Shown here: positions 9,230 to 20,400 of the stretch, piece after piece
How positions within the stretch are numbered: position 1 is the first letter of the stretch
Layout: each line of letters begins with the position of its first letter
Assembly: GCF_000745425.1 (NCBI RefSeq)
Contig: NZ_KN050689.1
Span: 129,955-193,954, forward strand
Source: Beijerinckia mobilis
Lineage (GTDB): Bacteria > Pseudomonadota > Alphaproteobacteria > Rhizobiales > Beijerinckiaceae
Direction of reading: 5' to 3'
DNA: 64,000 bases
The notes under the pieces: generated by a model
Database searches by the model: none
What the model saw: only the letters and a program-made list of their open reading frames with translations
What the model was told of the DNA's origin: nothing
Program-made: the position numbers and the translations under genes

Positions 9230-10321
9230 TCAAACAACAAGAACGAGATGTTCGGCGGCGCGGGTGATACCGGTATAGAGCCAGCGGCTGCGATGTTCAC
9301 GGAAAGCGAAACTTTCGTCGAACAGAACGAGCCGGTTCCATTGCGAGCCCTGGGCCTTGTGAACCGTCAATGCATAGCCGTAATCGAATTCATCCGAACT
9401 CCGGCGCTGCTGATAAGTCAGGTTTTCCTCGGTCCCCTCGAAGAAATCGGGCAGGATGCCGAGCCGCAATGGACGGCGGCTTTGGTCTTCCTCCGGCACG
9501 GCATCGAGCTGCAGCTTCTTCCGGCGCATCCCCGCATTGGCCTTCACAACCCAGAGGCCGCCATTGAGCAATCCTTTGGTCTTGTCATTGCGCAGGCAGA
9601 CCAATTTGTCGCCGATTTCGGGCAAAGGCTGTTCATGACCGAACAATTGCCGCAAGCGGCGGTTGTAGGCGCGCCGCGTCTTGTTGAGGCCGACCAGCAC
9701 CTGATCCGCGCGCGTGACCAGACTGGCGTCGATCGCGTCGCGGCCAATGACCACGCTCTCGCCGTAACTGCCCTTCGCCAGATTGCCGCCCTCGCGTATG
9801 CGCATCGACATATGAATGATCGGATTATCCGCGGCCTGCCGGTGTACATCGGTCAGCATGATGTCGGGCTCGGCTTCGGTGAAGAAACCACCGCCCTTGA
9901 CCGGCGGCAATTGCGCCGGATCCCCCAGCACCAGCACCGGCTTGCCGAATGAAAGAAGATCGCGGCCGAGTTCCTCATCGACCATGGAACATTCATCGAT
10001 GACGACGAGCCCTGCCTTGGCCACGGGGCTCTCGTCATTCAACACGAAGGAAGGGGTTTCCGCCTCGACGCCGCGGCTGCGATAGATGAGGCTATGAATG
10101 GTGCGCGCATCCTCGCAGCCCTTGGAACGCAGCACCAGGGCCGCCTTGCCGGTGAAGGCCGCGAAAGCGACGGTTTCGTCGAGATCCTCGGCAATGCGGC
10201 GGGCCAGCGTGGTCTTGCCGGTTCCGGCATAGCCAAACAGCCGGAACACCTGCGGCTCGCCCCGTTTCAGCCAGGCTTTTACCGCCTGCAGGGCCGCATC
10301 CTGTTGCGGCGACCAGATCAT
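9230..10321 (-). CDS. RecD/Dda-like superfamily 1B DNA helicase
   Basis: A 363-aa ATP-dependent helicase. Walker A is FGYAGTGKTTLARR (about residues 28-41). Motif Ia is AFTGKAALVLRSKG. Walker B is VVIDECSMVDEEL, and motif III is VLGDPAQLPPV. The C-terminal UvrD_C_2-type motif DYGYALTVHKAQGSQW and the arginine-containing LYTGITRAAEHLVLV complete the set. This compact layout matches single-gene RecD-like or phage Dda-like helicases, not the RecBCD subunit; no recB or recC is nearby. Role in repair or replication-fork processing is inferred from the family. Confidence 0.88.
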   Translation of the reverse strand: MIWSPQQDAALQAVKAWLKRGEPQVFRLFGYAGTGKTTLARRIAEDLDETVAFAAFTGKAALVLRSKGCEDARTIHSLIYRSRGVEAETPSFVLNDESPVAKAGLVVIDECSMVDEELGRDLLSFGKPVLVLGDPAQLPPVKGGGFFTEAEPDIMLTDVHRQAADNPIIHMSMRIREGGNLAKGSYGESVVIGRDAIDASLVTRADQVLVGLNKTRRAYNRRLRQLFGHEQPLPEIGDKLVCLRNDKTKGLLNGGLWVVKANAGMRRKKLQLDAVPEEDQSRRPLRLGILPDFFEGTEENLTYQQRRSSDEFDYGYALTVHKAQGSQWNRLVLFDESFAFREHRSRWLYTGITRAAEHLVLVV

Positions 10322-10430
10322 GACCCGCTCACCGGCCTCCTCGTCTCAAGGAAGCGGTTTATAGCGACAAAGCGGATTCTGCGTCAAATGGAGGAACAAC
10401 CTGCACCCCTCGCGTCCAAACGATCTGGCA

Positions 10431-11087
10431 TCAGTGCACCGGCTCGACCCAGACGTCGCTCTGGCGGATACGCTCGAGCAGCGCCTCGGGGTCGAATTTC
10501 CTAAAGCCCGCGGGGATTTCGAACAGTGCTGCATCGGGCGTCTCGTCCCGGATCGAGACGAGATCGATCAGGCTGCCGTCGGCACGACGCAGGCGGACGG
10601 GAAAGGCACGGTCGACATCGATCCAGCACCAGAGCGGAGAATAACGACGAGACTCGAGCCGGTATTTTCTGAGGCGAATGGTGCCATCGATTTCCTCGCC
10701 GGCAAAAACACATTGCCACGCCGTTTCAGGCTGCGGCACGGCGGCAATTTTCGCCATGGCCCGCCATTGCCGGCAGGGATCCAGAGGATCCACGGGAACG
10801 AAGATCTGCGACAGGATCGTCGATTGGCGCGCTTCCATGAATTGGCGGCGCGGCGACTGCACCAGAACCGCCGTGCCTTGCGCGGGATCGAGCACGAAGA
10901 AGGACTGACGAAAGTCCGGCAGCTCGAGCCGGACCCTCTTTCCATCGAAAAAAAGCTTTCCGGTCGCCTCCTTCAGACCTCCATCAACTCCATGGAAGAG
11001 AAGCATGGCGGAAAAGGATTGTGTCCGCGCGAACGCCGGCGCCGCGAACAGGATCATGAAACCGAGAATTGTCAGAATAGGCTTCAT
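10431..11087 (-). CDS. Secreted LolA-like/DUF4412-like protein of unknown function
   Basis: A 218-aa protein starting at an ATG that gives a clear signal peptide (MKPILTILGFMILFAAPAFA); the longer frame reaching 11297 adds an implausible N-terminus. The mature part has beta-strand-rich segments (FSAMLLFHG, EATGKLFFDGKRVRLEL, YRLESRRYSPLWCWID) reminiscent of the half-barrel fold of LolA and related periplasmic lipid-binding proteins. The gene is separate from the phosphoesterase upstream, with a strong hairpin between them. Function is not known. Confidence 0.65.
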   Translation of the reverse strand: MKPILTILGFMILFAAPAFARTQSFSAMLLFHGVDGGLKEATGKLFFDGKRVRLELPDFRQSFFVLDPAQGTAVLVQSPRRQFMEARQSTILSQIFVPVDPLDPCRQWRAMAKIAAVPQPETAWQCVFAGEEIDGTIRLRKYRLESRRYSPLWCWIDVDRAFPVRLRRADGSLIDLVSIRDETPDAALFEIPAGFRKFDPEALLERIRQSDVWVEPVH

Positions 11088-11256
11088 CCAACAATCGTCC
11101 GAAGGCAGTGCCTCGCGCATGAACCTATCGAAACAATCCATAGGATCGTGCGTCAAATTGAATGCGTTTACAACAACGAGAGCATTTCGATATTTCCGAA
11201 ACGTCTCACCAAAAGAGCGAGCAACGCTCATGATCGCGATTGATCGAGCGATGCTC

Positions 11257-11293
11257 CGGAGAGACAGGGTTTCAGTGAAACCCTGTCTCTCCG
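11257..11293. terminator. 17-bp perfect hairpin between phosphoesterase and LolA-like genes
   Basis: Bases 11257-11273 pair perfectly with 11277-11293 over a 3-base loop. The core ACAGGG/CCCTGT is the same as in the hairpin at 7064-7095. It lies 18 bases past the phosphoesterase stop codon on the minus strand, the expected place for a terminator. There is no T run, so factor-assisted termination or RNA stabilisation is as likely. Confidence 0.5.
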
Positions 11294-11311
11294 ACACATC
11301 CTAAAAGATCG

Positions 11312-13324
11312 TCATTTCGTGAAAGACACCAGGTTCGGCGGCGCGAGGAAGTCGAACTGCTCCCAGAGATCGTCGAGCGCCGGCATATTGACCGGAACAT
11401 AGGCATTACTGGGACGCGGGATCGGATTGGGGAGATTATCGCGGCTGCGATGCGTCAGCGCAGACAGACCCCAGTTCCGCTCGATGAATTTCAGGAGCGA
11501 GACATGATCCGCATAATTATGCTTGACCTTGCCGCCAGTGGAATAGGCGGAGAGGGTCAGAAACGGAATACGCGGTCCGTCGCCGAAATAATCGATTGGC
11601 TGCACGAAGCCCGAATCCCAATAGCCACCGGCTTCATCCCACGTCACGAAGACAACCGTATTGGCCTTGAGCGCGGGGTTGGCATCCAGCGTCTCGAGGA
11701 TTTTCTGGACATAGGCTTCGAAGAGATCAAGCTTCGAGCTCTGCGGATGGCCATCAAGCAGTCCATCGGGCTTGCCGACGGCAACAGCCGGCAGCTTGTT
11801 TTCCTGGATCTCCGTGATCAGATCGGAGGAATCCTTGATATGGGCCGCGCGCTGTTCCGCATCGCCCATGATCGAGGCCGCATATTGGAACGGATTGCAG
11901 ATCTCGCAATAGGCTGAGCCAAGCGCATGCGCCGGGTCGGCAGCGGCAGCGGCGGAAAGATTCGGATTGGACGGATTGGCGGCCACCGCCTCATTGGCGA
12001 GAATCACCGCATCCGCATAGCCGCCGCCATAATAGCCCCAGCTGATCTCCTTTTCAGTGAGTGCGTCACCGATCGTGCGGACCGAAGAGGGCGGTATGCG
12101 GCCCATCGCGGCAGGCGCGACCGTGCCATTCGGAAGGAAGCCCGGATTGGTGTTGTCGAGCATGTAATAATGGCCCGGCTGGCAATTGGATTTTGCCGGA
12201 TAGGGCAAGTGCGCGAGATAATCGACGATCGGCTTGACACCCGGCTGGGTGACATCCGCACAGGCGCTGAAATTATTATCGGCGGTATAGGTATTGATGG
12301 TGCCGGACTTGGGATTGGGATTGGCGATCGCGGAGGCCGCCGGCGTCACCGCATTGCCATTGCCATCGCTCCAGAAGGCCGCGTCACCCGTGCCGAACAT
12401 GAAATGGTTCGCGCCGGTGCCGCCGAGGAAGGATTGATGGAAATTATCACTCAGGGTGAAACGGTCGGCGAGCGCCTTGAGCATCGAGGCCTGCGCCTGC
12501 TCGGCATTATAAAAGCCCATTTCGTTGCCCTGGCTCTTATTCGTCGCCGAATAGGTCGCCATGACGAAGGGGAAGAGATCGTTCAGGCAGCCCGTCGGAT
12601 TGTCATGCGTGGCATTTTGAAGATGACAATCCTGCTGCTGCGCGGCCTGATAGAAACGATGCGTCATATCGCCGGTGTAATCGTCATCGCTGAGATTGGG
12701 GCCCTGCAGGACGAAAGGTCCGGGCGGCAAGGAACCGGCGCCGGGAACGCGGGTGTCGAGGCTCTTCGTGGGCAAGCCAGTCGCGCCGGTCGTCAGCAAG
12801 GCGAGACTATCCGGATCCATATCCTTTTCGACCTGGGCGATCGCGATCGAAGAGAATGGCGGCGAGGTGGTGCTGGTTGATTGCGGCGCGCCATTGGTAT
12901 TCGGCTGCGGCATCAGATTGGCGGTGCCGTAGGGGATCTTCTCGCTGTTTGGCACGCCGAAATACCAGCTCGGCTTGGCGGCAACGAAATATTGCTGGGC
13001 AAGCTTGAAATTCTTGCCCGGCGTGCCGTCTTCATTGACGATGCCCTTGGACAGAATATTCGAAATCGTCTGGCCCTTGCCCTTCGGCTTGTAGACGCCG
13101 AATGTATGATCGAGACCACGGTTTTCGCCGATCAGAATGATCACATGCTTGATCGGGCTCGCGGTGTGGAATTTGGCGGCTTCATCCCGATGGGCTTTCG
13201 ATGAAGCGTTCGCCTCCGACGGGGCGGCATAGGAGGGCGGCACAGTCACTGAAAGAAGGGAGGCGACAGCGCAAAGCGCCGTCGTGCGATGCAATATCTG
13301 CTTGACGGTTTGTAACGAAGACAT
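11312..13324 (-). CDS. Secreted phosphoesterase, AcpA/phospholipase C family
   Basis: A 670-aa exported member of the PF04185 phosphoesterase family (phospholipase C, acid phosphatase AcpA). The signal peptide is VASLLSVTVPPSYAAPSEA. The family signature HVIILIGENRGLDHTFGVY appears at about residues 60-78, where the E-N pair and D-H contribute to the metal site. Further motifs are SFLGGTGANHFMFGTGD, FVTWDEAGGYWD, GPRIPFLTLS and the late NYADHVSLLKFIERNWG histidine segment. It may release phosphate from phospholipids or organophosphates; which substrate is not determinable. The gene stands alone. Confidence 0.88.
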   Translation of the reverse strand: MSSLQTVKQILHRTTALCAVASLLSVTVPPSYAAPSEANASSKAHRDEAAKFHTASPIKHVIILIGENRGLDHTFGVYKPKGKGQTISNILSKGIVNEDGTPGKNFKLAQQYFVAAKPSWYFGVPNSEKIPYGTANLMPQPNTNGAPQSTSTTSPPFSSIAIAQVEKDMDPDSLALLTTGATGLPTKSLDTRVPGAGSLPPGPFVLQGPNLSDDDYTGDMTHRFYQAAQQQDCHLQNATHDNPTGCLNDLFPFVMATYSATNKSQGNEMGFYNAEQAQASMLKALADRFTLSDNFHQSFLGGTGANHFMFGTGDAAFWSDGNGNAVTPAASAIANPNPKSGTINTYTADNNFSACADVTQPGVKPIVDYLAHLPYPAKSNCQPGHYYMLDNTNPGFLPNGTVAPAAMGRIPPSSVRTIGDALTEKEISWGYYGGGYADAVILANEAVAANPSNPNLSAAAAADPAHALGSAYCEICNPFQYAASIMGDAEQRAAHIKDSSDLITEIQENKLPAVAVGKPDGLLDGHPQSSKLDLFEAYVQKILETLDANPALKANTVVFVTWDEAGGYWDSGFVQPIDYFGDGPRIPFLTLSAYSTGGKVKHNYADHVSLLKFIERNWGLSALTHRSRDNLPNPIPRPSNAYVPVNMPALDDLWEQFDFLAPPNLVSFTK

Positions 13325-13552
13325 ATGGGGGGCTCCGACTTGTCCCCGGGGGGAGGGACTCGTCAGGCTTATGTTTGGAATAGATCAAAGCGGTGTGACA
13401 ACCGGCACGCGTGCACCCGGCCCCGCTGCATTTTACATAAAAATCTATTTTACTTTACCGCGCTATCATTCACGCTCACAATTGAATCCTTGTATCTGAG
13501 GAAGGCTGAATGAGCCACCCCTCAGGATTGATCTCCGCGAAGGCGCCCGGTG

Positions 13553-14971
13553 TCACTGCTTCTTCTCCGGCGCGAGAGGATGCGCGGTTCCGGCCGCATC
13601 CAGCATCCGGCCCAGAGCCGCATAATGTTTTTTATGGATGTCCGGATTGAACAGCGACCAGGCTTCCGCCTTGAGCATGTTGGCGGGGATGGCACCCACC
13701 ATCATATTGCGAACGAGTTTATAATCGGCCGCCGCTTCCTCGAAACGATCGCCGGTGGCATCCGCATTCAGGCGGCGCAGCAGCAGGACCGTCTCCTTGA
13801 GAGCGAGCCGGGCGGTCCGCCGTTCCGCGAGACCATCGGGCACCGCCGTATCCTTGTGGTCGGGAAAATCCTCGGTCAATTCGCGCAATTCGCGGATCAC
13901 CGTATCCACGCTCAGGGCGATGACATCTTTGTCATGCGCCGGAATCGCTACTTCGAGGACACTCAGGAAATCATTCATTTCGCGGATATGGACCGCGGAG
14001 TTCTGCCGCTCCAGCGGCATTAATCCATCGCCGACGGCGCTGAGATAGGCGACGAGATCCGCCTGTTCCTCCGCCTTTAGGCCGAGCGAGAAGAAATGAT
14101 CGAAATAGGCGACGACCTGTCCATAGGATTCAAACCGGCCGTCATGGAAATAGGGCGCGTTGACATTGGCGTTGCGCAGAGTCGGGGTCTTGAACAGACC
14201 GCCAGAACCGACATCATGCTGGCGATGATCGACGAAAGCGCCGGTCGGATCATGGCAAGCCGCACAGCTCAACGCCGGATTCTGTGGAAACGGCCGGTTG
14301 AACAGGGCCTCGCCACGGCGTGCCGCATCGCTCGGCTGTTGCGTCAGGCGGCCGGCGGGACCGAGTTGCGGATTGGGCAAAAAATCAATGTCGTTGATAT
14401 AGGTGGCGATGGCATCGAGAATTTTGGGCGCGGGTTCCGGCCCGTCGAATTCATCGACGATGACTTCGCGGACGAATTCGCGCAGCGAGGCGATGCGGCC
14501 ATCCTGGCCATAGGGCGCGAGATAGCGTTCACCACGCAGGCTCGGTATCCGTTTCGGATTGAAGATCTTGTCATCGGCCTTCGGAAAGAACAGCGCCCCA
14601 TTGGTATCGATGGTGCCGGGCTTCGACGAAAGGCCGGGAACGAAAAGCCCGGCATTGGCGGCGCCATTGGTGTGGCAGGTGCCGCAGCTCATGTTCGCCC
14701 GCCTGGCGATACCACCGAGGAGCAGCGGGGAATTAAAGGCAAGGTCGCCGAGATTGACGAGATAAGACTTCCGCCCGTTATGCACCTCAGATTTGAAGAT
14801 TTCGCGCGGTTTCGCCAGCGCGTCTTCATTGAGGTCGCTGCCCGCCGGCAATGCCGTCTGCTCGCCGCCAACCGGAAAAGCCTTGATGATCGAGGAAATG
14901 CTTCCCAGGAGAAAGAAAACGGCGCCAGCGGCGAGGACCGCGGAAAATTTCGGCGCGAGAACGTTTTTCAT
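13553..14971 (-). CDS. Di-haem cytochrome c peroxidase-like (MauG/CcpA-type) protein
   Basis: A 472-aa exported protein with an N-terminal signal/anchor (AVLAAGAVFFLLGSISSI). Two haem c sites are visible, CGTCH at about residue 96 and CAACH at about residue 237, with family flanks such as FKTPTLRNANVNAPYFHDGRFESYGQVVAYF. Di-haem peroxidases of this family detoxify hydrogen peroxide or oxidise partner proteins in the periplasm. The C-terminal 150 residues lack haem motifs and extend past the usual 330-350 aa core. Its ATG overlaps the imelysin stop by four bases, so the two form an operon and may work together. Confidence 0.87.
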   Translation of the reverse strand: MKNVLAPKFSAVLAAGAVFFLLGSISSIIKAFPVGGEQTALPAGSDLNEDALAKPREIFKSEVHNGRKSYLVNLGDLAFNSPLLLGGIARRANMSCGTCHTNGAANAGLFVPGLSSKPGTIDTNGALFFPKADDKIFNPKRIPSLRGERYLAPYGQDGRIASLREFVREVIVDEFDGPEPAPKILDAIATYINDIDFLPNPQLGPAGRLTQQPSDAARRGEALFNRPFPQNPALSCAACHDPTGAFVDHRQHDVGSGGLFKTPTLRNANVNAPYFHDGRFESYGQVVAYFDHFFSLGLKAEEQADLVAYLSAVGDGLMPLERQNSAVHIREMNDFLSVLEVAIPAHDKDVIALSVDTVIRELRELTEDFPDHKDTAVPDGLAERRTARLALKETVLLLRRLNADATGDRFEEAAADYKLVRNMMVGAIPANMLKAEAWSLFNPDIHKKHYAALGRMLDAAGTAHPLAPEKKQ

Positions 14972-15738
14972 TTGCCGATCTCTTCGAGGAGAGGTCTCAC
15001 GAGGCCGAGTTTTGGCGCGGCCTCGGCCAAAGTCACGACGAATGTCTCGCTGAGCATACGCAATTGCTCGGGATCGATTGCCTTCAGATCCGGCGCGGCG
15101 AGAAGGTTTTTCAGCTGATCGATCTCTCGCTTCGCCCGATCGGCAAGTTTTGGATCGGCCTGTTTCAGGGCGCCTGAGAAAATCGTGTCATAGGCGGCCT
15201 CGATACCGGTGACATTATTGCGCATATCTTCGAGCGAAGTGCCGCTGAGACGCGATTCACCGCCATCGGCCTTGTTGCCGCCGATCTCATAGGCAAGCCG
15301 CGCCGTGCCGTTGAAAAGCGCTTGGGCTGGCAGCCTGTCGGCGCTCATTTTGGCTTTGAACGCTTTCAGATCGGCAAGAAGCTCTTCGACCTCCGCCATC
15401 GGGGGCTGCCCTCCCGCGCCGAAAAGTGCCGATTCAATGCCGTGAAATCCGTCTGCGGCATCCGGCCAGGCATCGATCTTCCGATCGAGTTCCGGCGCGA
15501 GACTGCTTGTAAAAACCTCGGATCGCTCCCAGCCGACCCGCGCCGCGATCCATGCCCGCCGCGCACAGGCTATGTCCTTGGCAACAAGGCATTGATGCAG
15601 CTTCGCGGCCTCCGCCAGCGATTGGTCAATGCTGGCGATCATGAAGGGACGATAATGCTCCGCCGCCGCGTCGAGCGCTTTCCCGTCAACCGCTGCAAAA
15701 CCGAAACCCGGCAAAAGGAGAGCGAGAAAGCCCGTCAT
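14968..15738 (-). CDS. Imelysin-family (peptidase M75-like) periplasmic protein
   Basis: The 256-aa protein has the imelysin domain, including the GxHxxE signature in GFHGIESALFG and the following acidic helices. Imelysin proteins (IrpA, ICMP, EfeO C-domain) are iron-regulated envelope proteins thought to bind metal or haem. The start at 15738 gives a short signal sequence (MTGFLALLLPGFGFAAVDG). A longer frame reaches 15870, but neither start has a good ribosome site, so the N-terminus is uncertain. It is translationally coupled to the di-haem peroxidase downstream. Confidence 0.82.
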   Translation of the reverse strand: MTGFLALLLPGFGFAAVDGKALDAAAEHYRPFMIASIDQSLAEAAKLHQCLVAKDIACARRAWIAARVGWERSEVFTSSLAPELDRKIDAWPDAADGFHGIESALFGAGGQPPMAEVEELLADLKAFKAKMSADRLPAQALFNGTARLAYEIGGNKADGGESRLSGTSLEDMRNNVTGIEAAYDTIFSGALKQADPKLADRAKREIDQLKNLLAAPDLKAIDPEQLRMLSETFVVTLAEAAPKLGLVRPLLEEIGK

Positions 15739-16107
15739 GACGGGATAGGCCAAGCACTGGCAAAGGCGCTGGCAAGAGCGCAAACGCCGCGCGCCCGGCC
15801 ATACATGGGAAAGTGCGGCATCGCGGCCTGCCACCGCAGACCCGAGGAAATTGAGAATGGCAAGGATCATGAGCGCGTCGATAACGGAGCCAATGAAGGG
15901 ATCTCTCTGGTGCCGTGCTGCTTACGATCGCTTTTTTACCCTTCTGTGACGCCGGTACATGCACTGCCCGCCATTATCATCACTTTTCCCGGCGCTTCCT
16001 ATTCTTCCCCAAAACGCATTTCCGAGCTCCGGCCGCTTCGCCCCTTTGGCCGAGGCAAAGCCGCCTTTCCTTTTCCGGTCCTCTTACGCTAGTGTCGTTT
16101 GACGCGA

Positions 16108-16266
16108 CGGTCCCTCCCCGGAGGGTCAAAAGGGAACAGGGTGAGGTTTTCAAAACCCTGGCTGCCCCCGCAACTGTAGGCGGCAAGCCGTGCCGAAAGC
16201 CACTGGGAGAACCCGGGAAGGCGGCATCGGCGTCGAGCCGTGAGCCAGGAGACCTGCCGCGCGTAA
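16108..16266 (+). ncRNA. Cobalamin (AdoCbl) riboswitch
   Basis: The leader of cobW carries the cobalamin riboswitch signature: a paired GGTCCCTCC/GGAGGGTC element, AAAAGGGAACAGGGTG, the CCCCGCAACTGT segment, CCACTGGGAGAACCCGGGAAGG, and the B12 box AGCCAGGAGACCTGCC at 16243-16258. Downstream, TGTCCG at 16291-16296 can pair with CGGACA at 16314-16319, a possible expression platform before the cobW start at 16382. In this class, binding of adenosylcobalamin lowers expression, giving feedback control of the cob operon. Ends are approximate. Confidence 0.95.
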
Positions 16267-16381
16267 AATCCACGTTCGGGGCCGGCGGGGTGTCCGGTCC
16301 AGCGCGCGCCGCGCGGACAATCCCGCGTGTAAAGGCTCCGGCCCGCATGCGTCTCTCAACACCCGTTTTTCTGGGGTCAGG

Positions 16382-17434
<1,053 letters not shown>

Positions 17435-17448
17435 AGACACGCAAAATC

Positions 17449-20400
17449 ATGCATCTTCTGAAAATCGACAGCGAAACGCTCGATGCCGGCGAGGCCGCCA
17501 TCGATCTCGGCCAGAGCCCGGCCGAGATCGTCTTCCTGTCCTTTTCGGACAGCGATCTCGCCCTGATGAGCCTCGCAGCAGAGGATCAGCATGCGGGTGC
17601 GCCCAGCCTGAGGCTCGCGAGCCTCGCCCAGCTCAAACATCCCTTTTCCATCGACCTCTATAGAGAAAAGGTCATTTCAAAGGCCCGCTTCGTCCTGGTC
17701 CGGCTGCTCGGCGGGCTCGATTATTGGCGCTATGGGGTCGAGGAGCTTGTCGCCGCCAGCCGGGCCCATGGTTTTCCACTCGCCATCATTCCGGGCGATG
17801 ATCGCGCCGATCCCCGGCTCGCGGAAGCCTCGACCGTGGCGGCCGCAGATCTCGACCGAATCCTCGCCTATTGCCAATATGGCGGGCTCGCCAATCAGCG
17901 CGCGCTTCTCGCCTTCATCGCGGCGCGCTTTCTTGGCCGCGATGTGGAATATGCCAAGCCCGAACCCATTCCCGTCGCCGGACTTTTTGAACCGGCCTGC
18001 CATGCGCCTGAGGCATCTCATGGCCATATTCTTTTGATTTTCTACCGCTCCTTCCTCCTTTGCGGCGACATCGAAACCATCACCGCCATGGCCAGGGCTT
18101 TGGCGTCGCGCAAACTCGCGGTTACGACGATTTTCGTGCCGAGCCTCAAGGATCAGGCGGCGCGGGCTTTTATCCATGATCTCCTTGCCGCGATCCAGTT
18201 CGACGTCATCCTCAACACGACCGGCTTTTCCGCGCGGCTCGACGCCGGAGCCAGCATCCTCGATGCAGCCGATGCACCGGTGCTGCAAGCCTTTCTCGGC
18301 ACGGCGGGCGAGGCGGCCTGGCGCGCCGATCCGCGCGGGCTCAAAGCCGCCGATCTTGCCATGAACATCTGTCTGCCGGAAATGGACGGGCGGCTCATCA
18401 CCACGCTCATCGGCGCGCTGGCCGAACAGCCGTTCCGCACCGATCTGGAATTCACCCCGCGCCTGCATGCGCCCATATTCTCGCGCATCGCTCATGTGGC
18501 GGAGCGCGCGGCGGCGATCGTCCATCTGCGCCGAACCCCGCCCGAAGAGCGGCGGCTCGCCTGCATCATTCCGGATTATCCCGGCAAAGGCGGCGATAAG
18601 GGCGGCCAGACCGGCCATGCGGTGGGGCTCGATACCGGCCGCAGTCTCGCCGCCATCGCCACGCTGCTCGCCGGAGCGGGCTACAGAATCGGCGATGTGC
18701 CCGAAGCGGCAGGGCTGCTGCGCGCGCTTGCGGAATCAGATAAAGTGGAAACCGGTGGGCTCGCAATCCCGCTCGGCATCTATGAAAAGCATTTCGCGGC
18801 GCTGCCGGAAGCGTTTCGCGAGGCGGTGCAAGTGCAATGGGGCGCACCACAGGACGATCCCGCCCTCCAAAATGGCGTCTTCCGCTTCAAGGCTTTGCGC
18901 TGCGGCGCTCTTCTCATGGCGGTGCAGCCCGAGCGCACGACTTGGCAAGATCAGCGGCAAGATCGCAAGAGCGCCTATCACGACGCCGGGCTCGCTCCCT
19001 GCCATAAGTATATCGCCTTTCATCTGTTTCTGCGTCATGACGAGAAGATTCATGCTCTTATCGCCTGCGGCACCCATGGCACGCTCGAATGGCTGCCCGG
19101 CAAGGCGGCGGCGCTGACGGAGGAATGCGCGCCGGAAGTGCTCACCGGCCCGCTACCGGTGATCTATCCCTTCATCGTCAACAACCCCGGCGAGGCGGCG
19201 CAGGCCAAACGCCGGCTTGCCGCCTGCACCATAGGCCATATGACGCCGCCCTTGACGGCGGCGGGCAGCCATGGCATCGCCCTCGAACTCGAAGCCCTGC
19301 TCGACGAATATTCCGGCGCCGAATGGCTCGATCCCAAACGCGCCGAAAGGATCGGCGAGACCATTCTGCGGCGTGTCCGCGAAAGCAATTTTGCCGCCTT
19401 CGCCGGACTCTCGTCTCTCTCTCCGAATTTTCCGCAACAGGATATCCGTTCCGCCTTGCAACAGCTCGATGCCTGCCTCTGCGACATGAAGGAGCTGCGC
19501 ATCGGCGATGGGCTGCATGTCTTCGCGCAAGGGACCGAGCAGAGGCCCGATATTGATGCAGCGCTTGCCGCTCAATGTAATATAGCGGAGGCAACGGGCC
19601 TGCTTGCCGCGCTGGACGGGCGTTTCGTGCAACCGGGGCCAGGCGGCGCGCCCTCGCGCGGGCGCCGCGACGTTTTACCAACCGGCCGCAATCTCTACGG
19701 CATCGATCCGCGCGCCGTGCCGACGCCGACCGCATGGGAGATCGGCTGGAATGCCGCCGAGGCTCTGCTCGAACGCCATGCGCAGGATCACGGCGACTGG
19801 CCGCGCGCCATCGTCATGGATCTCTGGGCCAGCGCCACAATGCGCACCGGCGGCGATGATTTCGCGCAGGCGCTGGCGCTGATCGGCGTCAAGCCGCGCT
19901 GGGATGCCGCGACGGGCCGCGTCAGCGGGTTCGACATTTTGCCCAACGCCAAACTCGGGCGCCCGCGCGTCGACGTCACCTTGCGCATTTCCGGTCTCTT
20001 CCGCGACGTTTTTCCGATGCAGATCGCCCTGTTCGATCAAGCCATCGGCGCTCTTTCCCGGCTCGAGGAAGACGACAATCCTTTCGCCGGAGCGGCTTCC
20101 GGTAGTCCCCTGGCGCGCATTTTCGGCGCTGCGCCCGGCGCCTATGGCCTCGGCCTCTCCCGCGCGCTTGCCGAGGATCCGCATCTCCTGCGCAAAGATC
20201 TCGGCGCGCTTTACCTTGCAGCCACATCCCACGCCTATGGCTGCGCCGGTGGCCAGGAAAAGGCAAACGAGGGTGAGGCAAGCAAAGGCTTCGCCGATCG
20301 CGTGGCAGAGGCCGACGCCTTTCTCCATATGCAGGACCAGGCCGAGCAGGACGCACTCGATTCCGACGCCGTGATCGACCATATAGGCGGTTTCGCCGCC

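Noticed and set aside
11927..12880. Plus-strand 317-codon Arg/Gly/Ile-rich frame
   Set aside because: Antisense of the phosphoesterase gene; the composition is that of a shadow frame.
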